Shown in pieces: positions 11,971-22,978 of a DNA stretch of 64,000 nucleotides. Within the stretch, counting starts at the first letter, position 1; every line of letters begins with the position of its first letter. The DNA lies in assembly GCA_018105865.1 (NCBI GenBank), contig CM030851.1, forward strand, positions 7,964,828 to 8,028,827, read 5' to 3'. This stretch comes from Metaphire vulgaris (taxonomy: Eukaryota > Annelida > Clitellata > Crassiclitellata > Megascolecidae). The position numbers and the translations under genes are program-made. The notes below the pieces were generated by a model, which ran no database searches, was not told where the DNA came from, and was given only the letters and a program-made list of their open reading frames with translations.

Positions 11971-12115
11971 GATAATTATAGCATTTAATTTTGGAAAGCT
12001 TTCTACCTTGACATATGCAGTGGTATTGTCTTGTCTAGTAAAATTTTCATTGCACTGACTGGAAAACATTTTTGCTAACTATTTACCAGTATGTGTTTGC
12101 TGTTGATTTTTGTAG

Positions 12116-13240
12116 TTCAAGATTCAATTTCTTCATCCATCTCTGGACCCTTACCCCAGCCGCCAAGGGTCTCCATACCATCACCGTCGTCGCTGTTCAG
12201 TTCGGTTTCCTCTCTTCCTGCACCGCGAAGCGAGACTCTTCCTTTTCCATATCGAAATGGCGGAAGAAGAGTTCTCAGCCACACCCGAGTTCAGTCTCTG
12301 TCAGGCATCAACGAAACAGCCAACACCGAAGCTGAAGAATGGCACGCAAACGGTCAGATGAACAGACTTCGGCCACCGCCACCATCTGTGCCACCAGCCG
12401 TAGGAACTCGAGACAACCGCATGACTTTGAGATTTGTCCCTCCTCTGCCGGTCGTCAGCAGTGGGCAGCGACACAGCTGCATCTTAAGCAGTGTATCCGA
12501 TCGTCCTCAGATTTTTCCGGATCCCCTGCTTTCGGACCTGGCAAAGGACGAAAATTTGCTTCAAAGCTCGGCCGAATATGACCACCCGCGACAAAGTTAT
12601 TACCACAAGATTCCTTCGTGTGACGTTAACAGCAACAAATTCGCCGGCAACGCGACTAGCCTGCCCGACGGTTTTTATAGCGTACCGAGCAGAAGTACGG
12701 GCAGAACCCCAGAACAAGATAACCTGTACAAAATTCCGCCTTCTCGTTGTTCAAGAAACCATTTTTGTTCGGATGACGTCAGGTACGATGTCCCGGCCAA
12801 TGCACGACAGAGTTACGACGTTCCGGCAAAATGCCTGGAGCAGCACACCGTCAACGGCGAGCATTATGATGTTCCACCATCGGGCATCCCAGTTCCGCGT
12901 TTGCTTTCCAACGGCCGAAGTGAAATAGAAGAAAACGGCGATTTGTCGGTCGACGTTATCAAATCTAGTCATCTGCTGAGCGTTTTGCAGAACCTGATTA
13001 ACGAGCTGCCATCTGTTGATGTTTCCGAGAATCACCTGGTGAAGCCTCCCATGTACTGCAACTGGGACGGTCAGCCGAAGGGCGGAACTCTGGAGGGCAA
13101 GATTTCACCGCAGGAGCTGTTGCTGCTATCGCCGCCCGTCCCAGTGTCGAGCAACCTGCCTCAACATCGATATATAAATGACAGCACTGGAAATGGAGAA
13201 GTTCCATCTGTGGACAGTTCCTCTTCAGTTCCAGTGCAAA
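12116..13240 (+). CDS. GAB/DOS-family adaptor, central tyrosine-motif exon
   Basis: Acceptor TTTTTGTAG ends at 12115; donor GTAGGA starts at 13241. Both ends are phase 1, so it joins directly to the PH exon. The 375 codons encode a disordered, Ser/Pro-rich linker with proline clusters (LRPPPPSVPP). It also has six YxxP motifs: YDHP, YSVP, YKIP and three YDVP, the consensus for CRK/CRKL SH2 domains. YCNW and YIND fit the GRB2 SH2 consensus YxN. No YxxM site is present. The exon is GC- and CpG-richer than surrounding introns. An ATG at 12091 belongs to the intron, not the true start. Confidence 0.88.
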
Positions 13241-13496
13241 GTAGGAATAATTGTAGTCGATTCTTCTATATTTTCATTTAAGAGCATATAAAGTGCTTAA
13301 AATTGCTTCTATTGGTATAAGGTATATAGCCATTGGTGATATGTTTATTTAGTAAAATGTCCTGAGCAACTTATCAATTATTGTATTTGTGAAAAATTGG
13401 ATGACATTCCAACCGGTTGGAATCATCTTTGTTGCATCTGTAACTTTCACGCCATTCATATTCTGCACTCATTTGATAGTAAAAGAGTGATAGAAT

Positions 13497-13637
13497 CGTG
13501 GCCGGACAAACTGTCTGCGGACAAAATGTCATGGACAAAATGTTATGGGGACAAAATATCACGGGTTAGGGTTAAATTTTGACTGCTGACATTTTATCTG
13601 CTGATGTTTTGTCCTCATGACATTTTGTCCTAGCACC
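13497..13637. mobile_element. ACAAAATGTC-rich palindromic MITE, copy 1
   Basis: The element is built from direct and inverted GGACAAAATGTC motifs around a centre containing GGGTTAGGGTTA. The flanking 8-mers GATAGAAT (13489-13496) and AATAGAAT (13638-13645) match at 7 of 8. The second copy is at 28303-28443. It lies in the intron between the second and third adaptor exons. Confidence 0.75.
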
Positions 13638-13824
13638 AATAGAATGTATCTAAATTGTTTTTAGTGTTGAAAGTTATAAGTCAACAGTATTGAGTTTGTT
13701 TATCATGACTTCAGATGCAGATGTCTAGTACTTAATACTGAGACCTCCAATATGTTAGCTGCTGACTACCATAAGTGCACTTTTACCTTGTCAGTGTCAT
13801 ATATATTTGTGTTGTTTCTTTTAG

Positions 13825-13936
13825 ATTTGAAGCCTATGAACATGCCTCGTCATCCTTCATACAATCAGGTTCCAACTGCAAACGATCCGATATGTTTTAC
13901 GCACAGGAGTAGAAGTTTCAAGAGAACCATAGAATG
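13825..13936 (+). CDS. GAB/DOS-family adaptor, small exon
   Basis: Acceptor TTTCTTTTAG, donor GTAATA at 13937; enters in phase 1 and leaves in phase 2. It starts NLKPMNMPRH and ends RSRSFKRTIEW. The NLKP at the junction aligns with the PPPVDRNLKP segment of GAB1, where P-x-x-x-R-x-x-K-P binds the GRB2 C-terminal SH3 domain. Here the Arg position is Ser (VPVQS then NLKP). The RSRSFKR stretch looks like a basophilic-kinase or 14-3-3 type site. Confidence 0.8.
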
Positions 13937-14961
13937 GTAATAGTTTTGTTATCTCTTTCTTGAGCTGAATGGCTGTTGCTTATCCACATTGCTTATCTCA
14001 CATTTGACTTCATGGAACAGACCTTGAATTGCTTAGCCGTGGATTTCTTTTAATCAGTAACTATTTAGAATGTGGATGTGTGCCGATAACTCTAGGCAGC
14101 TAGATAGTCCCTTCTGAGAAATGGCTTGCTTTGCCAAGGAACTGTGACTGTGTGGCTAGTAAAAGGAGTTTAACCCTTAACTAAAAGCTTTATTGACCTA
14201 TTTATCAATTAAAGCTCATGTTGGATATCTCTGTTGATACTGTGGAATAGGCACCCTTGGAACTGTATTGCTAAGGGTATTGAGAGTTTTCCAGGGCTGC
14301 TCTGTGATTATGCAGAGGTCTGGGGTTAATTTACTCTTTAGTCAAATCGAGGACAGGTCAACTGTTTACTCTGAAATCTTTGATTCAACGTAAAAGGCAC
14401 ACGCCAGCCTTTTTCTAACTACCAGTTTCTGCTAACTTCTCTTCTATAAAGACCAGTGTTTAGCACATCAATATTACTAGCATAGAAGCAAATATTTAGT
14501 CTAATTTTCTATCACCTCTGAGTATTTTCAGACTTACACAAGAGACAAGAGGTGCTTCATTTTAGGATTGATTATATATTCAACAAATTACTGTACTAGC
14601 TATTCCATGACCACTCTACAAATAATTTTTTAAGATTAAGGAACGTCTTTTATTAATGCATTGCATATATAGCATGAATAATTTCTTGTGAAACATTTTG
14701 CACTAGGCTGCTTTGAATATGAAAATGTTGCGTGATCAAATGTTGCTAGTAGGACATCAAATTTTACTGATTTTATTTAAATTCAAGGCCAAAGACCATA
14801 ATCTCTGAAATAATAACATAAATGCATTTCTACAGCAACAGTGCTAACACGTCTACCCAATCAGTGGCCTTCAAAGATGCATTTTCTGTTAATCATGTCA
14901 GAAATATTATTAAGAGTGGGAAACACAGAGACAGAATATAGATTTGAAAGCACGCAGTTAA

Positions 14962-15316
14962 CCCCTTTACTGTTTGACCCGGGATAACTCGGGCATCAGA
15001 AACCAACCACAAACGGGGGAGCCCGGGATAACTTGGGCAGCAGAAACCAACCACAAATGGGGGAGCCGCCCGGGATGACTCGGGAAAGCCCCTATTTATG
15101 TCCAATAAATTACTTTTAGTTCCCAATCATACATCGGGGATCCCGAGATATGCCGGGCTAATAGCCAATGACTAAGTAACTCAGTGAAATTAGTCCACAT
15201 GAAAATAGCGCGAGATTATAACATAACAGAACACAACGTTTGTCCCAACAATTTTTTTACCCCAAAAATTCTGTGTCTGGAGAGTTTTTGGAAAAAACAA
15301 TTTCACAGGAAAGGGG
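14962..15316. mobile_element. piggyBac-like MITE with TTAA flanks
   Basis: TTAA at 14958-14961 and 15317-15320 flank inverted ends CCCCTTTACTG and CAGGAAAGGGG. TTAA target duplication and CCC-type termini are piggyBac features. The interior holds a 47-bp tandem duplication of a GGGATAACTCGGGC unit at about 14980-15070. Intronic. The interval 13937-14957 is unremarkable intron. Confidence 0.75.
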
Positions 15317-15666
15317 TTAATGGAGGATATAACAGGAAGAGGAAGAGAGTTGCAGACATTGGGGTCGACAGCGGATGGTCTTAACTGGTTACAGTTATAG
15401 TGAAAATGTCTGGGATGGTTTAGAATGGACTTGTTTACTAAGATTGAACAGTCTGCAAGTGTTCTACATATTCCCTTAGAGGTATAGGCTTCCATTTGGT
15501 TTAAGTCATTGTTGGCTGACTTTCTAATTAGAGATTTTGATTTATTGATCCTAACTAAATGAACTCCAGTTTAGTCGTCAGTTTCAGTAATTAATTCAAG
15601 CGGGATCATCACAGAGTGAAAAATCTGTGTTTTGGATTTTTTGAGCTCCGTATCTTTTTCTTTCAG

Positions 15667-15805
15667 CCCAGACAGCAATAAACCGCTGACTTTGCCAATG
15701 AAAAGAATATCAGACGTCGATGAGTCGTCCTCTATATCGGACGATGATGAATCGTGCAGTGTTTCGAATTCAGACTGTTCCAATGAACCATCAACTCCGT
15801 TGAAG
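15667..15805 (+). CDS. GAB/DOS-family adaptor, acidic-serine exon
   Basis: Acceptor TTTCTTTCAG ends at 15666; donor GTGATT at 15806; phase 2 in, phase 0 out. Translation CPDSNKPLTLPMKRI, then a Ser/Asp run (DVDESSSISDDDES) that corresponds in position to the PDSVHSTTSSSDSHDSEENY region of GAB1. The tyrosine of the GAB1 p85-binding YVPM site that follows that region has no counterpart. The 15806-16640 interval shows nothing but intron. Confidence 0.78.
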
Positions 15806-16784
15806 GTGATTTTCTTCTTTCGTCAAAGTTAAAAATTAAAACAAAGTTTATGGTGGGTAAGTCAGCCGCCCCGGGATTGAATGAATTTTTTCACGAGAGT
15901 TTGGTAAATTTATTCTCTGTGTTATTGCCGCAGATTCAACCTTTTAGGTGCAACTTACCTTTGTGATGCAGAATGGTGGGGTCAGCTTCCTTGCCTCATA
16001 TGCTGCTGTTGCTGCTTCCTTACTTGTTCAACTGCCTGAACTTAAATTGCAACACAGCAGCAGTATTGCTACTTAGTGTAAAACACTGCTCGGAAGTTTC
16101 ATCATCATGAAGTTTCATTTGTTGTTGCATCTCTTTGCTTCGTTGTTGGCCATTCATGCTACAGTTAATCTCACTATTTTCCCAGTTATTATTGTTATCA
16201 GAGTTTTTTTGATGCTAACAGTCCTTCCAATGGAAACTTCTTAATTTTGCATGAATTTCAAACAATACTTTTTCTTTTTTGTTCTTTAAAAAGTTAAATT
16301 GAAGACGTGTGCGCGCGCGTGCGCACTGTATAAACATAATTGGGCGTATTTCAATCCAGGTTAAAATCAAAGCGCATTTGCAATGAGATTCTGCAATTAT
16401 ATTCAAGGACTTCATACCCAGCAAGCTGCTTTTGATTATTTTGATGTAAATGATGCTAGCTCAGATCACAAGAATTTGACTTTGCTGAATGTACCGGTAT
16501 ATAAGTTAGAAAGTTCTATGCTTCCATTTAGAAACAACAACTTTTGATACTTTTATGTTCATTGACAGAATTAACTCAGATGAATTAGCTGACTGAAAAT
16601 TTATCTTCATATTACATTTTCGACATACATGTGCATAATACATATTTATTTATGATCCTGATATTGCGACTGCCTACCTGGATCTACAACCTCGACCACC
16701 ACGGACTACGGATTACGGACTATGGATTTACCTAGATTAAGCGCTCGTGAATAAGCTGGTGCACTGCGCCAAGCTTTCGGGCAG

Positions 16785-16822
16785 CACTATAGAAATTTCG
16801 TGTTTACTTACTTACTTACTTA
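16785..16822 (+). mobile_element. SINE 3' tail with (CTTA)n
   Basis: GGCAGCACTATAGAAATTTC followed by four CTTA units, the same tail as at 11318-11365 and 6815-6855. The upstream 16670-16784 (CGACCACCACGGACTACGG and onward) is probably its body. Confidence 0.55.
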
Positions 16823-16989
16823 AAAACTCTGTTTTTTGATGGTATTGTAAATTTCTTCCAGCATAAGCAGTGATACCGGATAGTTGCATTGAAAAAAGTG
16901 TATCCCTGTGTACGATTATTTGGATGAATGAAATGAATTGTCTGTTCGCATTTAAAGTTTCAAAGCAGACATGTCTTCTGTTCTTGCAG

Positions 16990-17274
16990 CCTTCTATTTA
17001 TGACATAGTGCCACTTCCAACGCAGAAAGATCTGGGATGCAGCCCGGCCATTTCCAAGGAATCCGAGATAATAAAATACCTCGACCTGGATCTTGAATCC
17101 AACCTCACCACGGAGAAATCTTCTAGTCCGGTCAAACCATGCGATGCTCTTGACAAAAACAAACGAGGAGTCCAGTATAAGGAGATCGATTGGTGTAAGA
17201 CCAAGGCATTGACCGAAACAAGAAGAGAGGTGGAGAACAAGAGACGCATGGGGGAACGGACCCTCGGTGATTAG
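16990..17274 (+). CDS. GAB/DOS-family adaptor, terminal coding exon
   Basis: The acceptor TTCTTGCAG ends at 16989, phase 0; TAG stop at 17272-17274. It encodes PSIYDIVPLP, then IIKYLDLDLES, matching GAB1 VEYLDLDLDS, the N-terminal half of the bidentate SHP2-binding site. Further on, GVQYKEIDWCKTKALTETRRE aligns with GAB1 [21 protein letters not shown], the second SHP2-binding tyrosine. In this family SHP2 binding couples growth-factor receptors to ERK activation. The five recovered exons join in phase to 654 residues, close to GAB1 (about 694) once the missing N-terminus is counted. Confidence 0.9.
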   Translation, partial: PSIYDIVPLPTQKDLGCSPAISKESEIIKYLDLDLESNLTTEKSSSPVKPCDALDKNKRGVQYKEIDWCKTKALTETRREVENKRRMGERTLGD

Positions 17275-17940
17275 GTCTACAAGACCCCCGTATCAGAAAT
17301 TTATGTAGCTATTTAGCCATTGTAGCAGTAAGTTTTAAGTGTCTGTATTTTGTAATTCGCCAGAACATTTTTCAGAAGATTTATTTTATTTAAGATAAAT
17401 TATTGAACACCGCTCTCTGTTTGATGTGTCCCCGTTTTAGTCTGTGACTTTGAAATGTTGCACTCTGGATATGTGATGGACGAGGTGAGGATGGGGGCTG
17501 GGAGGGGAGACAAATTTGATGGGGTTGAGGTGGGTTAGGTGCAAAATATTGTATTGTCATTTTCTAATTCAAAACTTCAAGTGAGTCTTGAAAATATACA
17601 CTGTGGCTTGACTTTCTTGACTTTCCATTTATGTTGTTTATTTTCTCACAGAGCAATATGGAGTCCAGCAAATGAGGTTTACAGTTATTAGAACCCTCGG
17701 TGTCATAAAGTTCCAAATGTGTAATAAGATTTTAAAAAATTGTTGACCTCAACCAGTGAGAGGGGTTTATGGTAAAGAATTTTCCCATCTCGTCTCTTGC
17801 TGCCTTGCTCCGTTTCCCTTGCTGACCGATTTCCCTGGTTCCCTGATCTTTTTTGCACATGGACTTAGAGCATCGTTGTTTTAAAGCCTTTGTGTATTAG
17901 AACTGGTGCTATTAAAACACATTATTATGAATCTTAAAGT
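17275..17940 (+). other. Probable 3' untranslated region of the adaptor gene
   Basis: AT-rich, with no open frame, following the stop codon. No AATAAA is convincing. ATTAAA at 17911-17916 is the best signal, and it lies in a GTATTAGAACTGGTGCTAT segment that recurs at 54539-54557, so the end of the transcript may be repeat-derived. The exact end is not determined. Confidence 0.4.
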
Positions 17941-18119
17941 GACTGGTTTACTGTTGGAGTTTTTAAGAACATTTTATAGAAATGTTAGAAAAAAAACTTG
18001 TCCAAACATTATTTTCACTGTGCAGCTGTGTTTTGGTTCTGTAATTTCACTTGTTAATTTTTGCAGTTCTTGTGTATAATTGTAATTTTATTTATGACTA
18101 GCTTTATGAATTATGACAG

Positions 18120-18450
18120 TGATTCCCAGAGCTTTTTTCAGTGGGAACGCATGGGAACGACATTACCACACCTTTTTTGCCAGATAATATATATAATTAT
18201 GGATACCGGTATGTAATAATGCATTTGGAAACGTACGGGTATGGCTTTCCCACACCTGTTTTTGTCGATGAGCAAAAAAGTCATCACCGCTTTTTGATGC
18301 TTGATGACTAATAAAGATCATCGCCACTAAAAAAATAAAGTGTCAAAACTTTATAGGGGCCCATCACTGCTGTGCCCAGGGGCCCGGAATTTCTCTCGAT
18401 GACGGCCCTGGAAATGAGTTTCCAAACCTTTTTCCTAGAAAAAAAGCACT
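18120..18450. repeat. Degenerate MITE remnants
   Basis: Contains two variants of the shared core (GATGAGC, A-run, GTCATC at 18267-18286; GATGACTAATAAAGATCATC at 18302-18321). It also has the AATTTCTCTCGA segment found at 46-104 and at the right end of the 1277-1570 element. Clear termini are not visible. Confidence 0.5.
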
Positions 18451-18607
18451 GGTGATTTCTAGTATTGTTACTTTTATAACTGAAACTCAATCTACTGTCT
18501 CCAAATGTCAAGTTGTAATTACTGATCAGTTGAATCAGAGAATGAATTTGTATTTTGAATTTTGCTCTTAACTTCTGTATTGAGGTTTTTGTGTTGACAC
18601 TCAATAT

Positions 18608-18825
18608 CATTGGCATAGCCATGTGCACCCCTCCCCCCATTCGGGCTGGGACCGGTCGTGGGATTTGTGCAAAACCAATGAGTGGTTTGGGGATGGGGAG
18701 GTGTAGGTAGTAGAAGTTCAATGCGTTTGCGCTTGAGATGACAATGTTTTTACTTGTCAATACTTTTTTAACCTGAAAACGTCGACGTGCCCCCTCCCAA
18801 CTCCGGAATCCTGGCTACGCCACTG
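18608..18825. mobile_element. hAT-like MITE, CAGTGGCGTAGCC family
   Basis: The left end is CATTGGCATAGCC, the right end GGCTACGCCACTG. Flanks CTCAATAT (18600-18607) and CTCTATAT (18826-18833) match at 7 of 8. It is the opposite-orientation relative of 26378-26596: both share GGATTCCGGA, GGTTAAAA and ACCGGTCCCAG blocks. The shared core is present in reverse at 18737-18760. Confidence 0.85.
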
Positions 18826-19788
18826 CTCTATATTCATAAAAAACACAGAATTTCTGTGAGTAGTAGTAAACTGTGTGATTCTAAAGACATACAGTACTAG
18901 TTAGAGATTTAATAGAAATCTTTGTTGTACATTTGCTTTGATTTTATTGTAATTTCTGTTTTTAGCAAGAAACTTTTTCACACTATTCAGTGTTTGTCTA
19001 ATCTGGTGACTCTTGGACGTTTAAACAACATAAATCTCTTGCTGCATGGTGTAGATATCGGCCTCATTGGACGCAGTTTGGAAAACTGGAAGGATATTTA
19101 GCACTGCAAAAACCTGCAAATATTGTCAAAGCCAGGGCGCAGGGTGGACAGTGTTTCGATGTAAAGGGTGCGACTCCTAAAGGGTTACGAGCTTGTGACT
19201 TACGGGGTTATTGTTTTGAATGTGACTGTTACACTCTACTTATGGACATGCTGGTGTCTAATGATTGTTTTAATTGTACACATATTTTCAGAACAATCCT
19301 GTTTGTCATTTTAAAGGTAATTATTAATAATTATAGTTGACTAGAGCAACATAGCTGATATATTTATTACAGAGTGTTGTGTTGAAATACAGTACTTTGT
19401 CAGCAGTTTTACCCACTTGCTTAAACTGGCGTAAACTTTGGTGAAAAAGCGAGGGAGCCCGACACCCATACCTTCCCCCTTTCCCAACAGTAGCCTTTCA
19501 AAAAGTGGGGGGGGGGGCTCGAGCTTAGTGGCCTACTAGGAGTTTATGCCTATGCTTGTTTAGTTACAGTAGTTCACATGTTAGACGTTCAAAGCCCGGA
19601 AGACTGACTACATAACGTGGACTACTGGTACATTGTCTCGAATCGACAAGGTGGTTTGGGAAAGGGTCGTGGGCCCCCCAACACTATCTTGCCTCAAAAT
19701 TTAGAGTAAGAAACTAGTGACAGATTCAAATCTTGAGTGTTGGCACCATTTTGCAGACTGACGACTTGCAGGCAATCGCCCCACCCTC

Positions 19789-19967
19789 CAGTGGGGGGGG
19801 GGGTCCAGGGGGGCCCGTGCCCCTATTAAGTGCCTGCCCCCCTGTGGTCCCCTGTTGGGACCTATACTTAATGCTACATACATTAAACAACAAATGGTTG
19901 GCCCCCATGATTAGAAGTTGCCACCCCAACGCCCCCCCCCACTTGCCAAATCCAGGAGCCGCCACTG
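19789..19967. mobile_element. hAT-like MITE, CAGTGGCGGCTCC family, uninterrupted copy
   Basis: Perfect 8-bp target duplication CCACCCTC at 19781-19788 and 19968-19975. The right terminus is GGAGCCGCCACTG; the left is degraded into a G-run. Its interior (ACATACATTAAACAACAAAT, GGTTGGCCCCCATG) matches 20971-22100, but without the nested insertion, so it acts as an empty-site control. Bases 18834-19780 carry nothing else I can name. Confidence 0.88.
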
Positions 19968-20059
19968 CCACCCTCCCTTGTCTCAATAAAAATTTTTCGC
20001 TTTGGTTTTGCACGAATTGCATAGCTAGTGTAGGCCCATATAGGAACTGTTCCTAGATG

Positions 20060-20252
20060 CAGGGGCGTCATTGGGGGGGGGGGAGGAAATGAAAAAATAA
20101 TGTATAATGGATTAAATAAATAAACGTGAAATGTGGGGGCAGGAAATGAAGAAATAATGGATTAAATAAATAACTTGAAATTTACCGCAAAATATATAAA
20201 ATTGGCCCAAAAATTATCTCGCCCTCAAGAAAAGTGCGAAATGACTCTACTG
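20060..20252. mobile_element. hAT-like MITE, CAGGGGCGTCATTGG family
   Basis: Perfect CCTAGATG duplication at 20052-20059 and 20253-20260. Left terminus CAGGGGCGTCATTGG. The right end, GACTCTACTG, is only partly complementary. The interior repeats AGGAAATGAA(G/A)AAATAATG twice. Confidence 0.8.
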
Positions 20253-20370
20253 CCTAGATGGGGCAGTACCTACCGGTAATCGTGCCTGTGTTGTTGCTCC
20301 GTCTCCTCCACACGAGTGAAACCGCCGGCGGAAATAAGGACTCGCGGACTTGTCTGTAGGTATTCGAAGA

Positions 20371-20565
20371 GCAGTGTTTATTCTAGGCCTTCTCTGAGGG
20401 AGGAATTTCCTCCCCAAAGTTTTAAAATCCCCCCCAATTTTTATTTGTTGCTTGGGGGAATGGATTCAATGGAAATTTTCCCCCAAAAGTGTGGAGACTC
20501 AGACCTTGTCCCTCAAACATTTCAAAATCCCCCCGCCAATGTCAAGGTGGCTAGAATAAACACTG
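20371..20565. mobile_element. MITE with CAGTGTTTATTCTAG termini, short copy
   Basis: The left end GCAGTGTTTATTCTAGGCC and right end GGCTAGAATAAACACTG are inverted repeats, flanked by TTCGAAGA at 20363-20370 and 20566-20573. The longer copy is at 27598-28096. The interior is rich in CCCC runs. Confidence 0.8.
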
Positions 20566-21104
20566 TTCGAAGACGCATCTATAGGCTAACTAAATTTTTG
20601 CTTTGTAGCGTCAAAATTAATGTTGGGCAGGTACAGTACAAAAATTAATTAGCTGTAGCGTTAGGAACGGCCTGACACGAAGCAGTCTGCAACTCTGCAT
20701 AATGCTAGACCAGTAATTAAAATTAATTGTCATACTGTATAACTATAAGCGTAGTTGGAAGACAATTGCACTGTAGATCTAATGTGCTCTGGAAGTTTGC
20801 CGACAAATTTTTCTAGATAGATTTATGGTGATAATTTTCTGTTTTGTGTTTACAAAGGATCACAGACGTGTGGTAACCAGCTACAGTTATCAACTTCTAT
20901 GGCGCCACTATCATAATGCCTAAGTCATGCTGATGTTTTATGATAAGGCTTTTGGCCACCATAGGCCTACCAGTGGCGGCTCCACCGGGGGGGGGCGTGC
21001 CCCCTATTGAGTGCCTGGGCCCCCAGTGGCCCTCCTGTTGGGACCCTATACTTAATGCCACATACATTAAACAACAAATGGTTGGCCCCCATGATTAGAA
21101 GTTG

Positions 21105-22048
21105 CAGTGTTGTATGAAGTACTGAGTTTGAGTACTCAAGTAAAAGTACAAGTATTATGTCATTTTTTTACTTAAGTAAAAGTAAAAAGTACCTATAAAA
21201 ATAGTTACTCAAGTAAAAGTAAAAAAGTACTCCTCAAAAAGTTACTTTTTAAGTAAAAAGTACCGTGACAGACGGAATCATCAACAACTCCACATTATCA
21301 TGCTAAATCACATTTTTATTACTACTTTTAAGCAATATGCAGAAGCCTCAGCAGTCAACACGTACACATTTACACCTTTACACCATTCACTGCATTAGCA
21401 CAAATGCTGGTTTCACAAAGCCGTAGCTAGGGGGCAGGGTCAAGCTGTCCCGGGCGCCGTCCTCGAAGGCGCAATTTGCACACTAAGTCCTTAATTTTTC
21501 ATACCACTTTCCTCCGGCGTGAAAATAATGTTGATAAGTAAAAAAAGGTCATCGCCGGTTTTCAGACTGTCACAGGTTAAAAATTTGTATGTTGTACGTT
21601 GCCGTGAAAACTCGGGTAAGCAAAAAAAGGCCATCACCGGAATTTAGGGGCGCAGAATTTATACCTTGCCCCGGGCGCCGACTGCTCTAACTGCGGCTCT
21701 GTGATTGCATGTAGATATAAGAAAGATCAAGTTTTCAAACAATCTGTCAGTCATGCGTGTACGTTTGTTGGTCATTGTCAACCCTGTACGACTAAACACG
21801 GGAGGTTGTGAAGAATTAACAGATACTCCAGTAAATGTATCGAAATTTGGCGATGAGAAATTTTACTTGTAACGAAACGTGAAAGACATAATGTAACGAA
21901 GTAAAAGTACTAATATTTGAATAAAAACTTACTTCGTTACAAGTAAAAAGTACTGGGTAAGTTGTGTACTTCGTTACAGTACGAAGTACTCAGAATTGTA
22001 CTTAAGTAATGTAACGCGTTACTTTTACTTCGTTACCGCGCAACACTG
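21105..22048. mobile_element. Middle nested hAT-like element
   Basis: The left end CAGTGTTGTATGAAG and right end GCGCAACACTG are followed inward by AAGTAAAAGTA-rich subterminal repeats and a GTAACGCGTTAC block, typical of some hAT elements. Flanks AGAAGTTG (21097-21104) and AAAAGTTG (22049-22056) match at 7 of 8, against an uninterrupted AGAAGTTG in the 19789-19967 paralogue. It is itself interrupted at 21416-21701. Confidence 0.9.
21416..21701. mobile_element. Innermost nested MITE
   Basis: The left end is CAAAGCCGTAGCTAG, the right end CTAACTGCGGCTCTG. Flanks TGGTTTCA and TGATTGCA match at 6 of 8. It contains two tandem versions of the shared core: TAAGTA-A-run-GGTCATCGCC at 21535 and TAAGC-A-run-GGCCATCACC at 21617. 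Confidence 0.75.
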
Positions 22049-22108
22049 AAAAGTTGCCACCCCAACGGCCCCCACTTGCCAAATCCTGGAGCCACCACTG
22101 AGGCCTAC

Positions 22109-22942
22109 TGGGAAACAACTAGCGCCAAGCAGTTGGAGCAACAAATGAACTAACAATAAAGGAGTGGTTTCAGGTTGAGGGATACATATTATCTTAACAT
22201 AATTGAGTTTACTGTAGGCTATAGGCCTAAGATTAACAGTTTATATTAGTTTAAAAAATGAACTCGGAAATGAACGCTTATTGATTTGGCCTATTGTTGC
22301 TCAATAGTGGAGTCAGAATGGCTGTCGAACGAGGCTCAGGCCTACGTGTTCACATCAGGGAGTTTTGGTTACAACTCTCACTATGACTAATATTAATCTG
22401 GACTCGCTGGAGCAGAGGTTCCCAAGCCACGGCCCGCGGGTTACTGTCTGGAATTTCTACTGTTTGATTTTGCCCTACCAAACAGGAAGCGATGCGTTAT
22501 CCGGCTGGGTAGCCTTAAGACACGCTTTACGCTTATATGGAGGAAATTTCTGATGCGATAAGGGTCTCAAGGACGACAGCGAGAAAATCTGCAGGTGGAA
22601 TTTATTCATGTGATTAGTGAAAGAGAAAAAAAATTGAAAATTACGTTTGTGAAAGGCAGATCCTTAGAGGCTTAGACAATCTAATGTCGTGGAGTAACAC
22701 TAATTATATAATTTGACCGACACACTTTTTGCGTGTGTAGTAACAGTGGCGTAGCCAGGATTTCAGGAAGGGCAAGAGGTTGGTTTTGATCGTAGTAACC
22801 AACTTCGAAAATTTTGACAAGCAAAAAAAGAAAAAAGGTCGTTGTCACCTTATACACCTTTACATTCTATAGTACAATTTTGTTTTGGGTCGGCAAGCAG
22901 TCAAGGGGGTTTGACCTCAAAACTAAAATAAACTAAAAATGC

Positions 22943-22978
<36 letters not shown>

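Larger units (their letters stand above)
20971..22100. mobile_element. Outer hAT-like MITE carrying two nested elements
   Basis: The left end is CAGTGGCGGCTCCACC, the right end GGAGCCACCACTG. The 8-bp duplication AGGCCTAC is perfect (20963-20970 and 22101-22108). It belongs to the same family as 19789-19967 and 58511-58704. Its body is split after GATTAGAAGTTG by the element at 21105-22048. Confidence 0.92.

Noticed and set aside
12091..12115. The ATG at 12091 as a translation start
   Set aside because: It lies upstream of a good acceptor whose phase joins the PH-domain exon; the resulting residues MCLLLIFV are intron-encoded.
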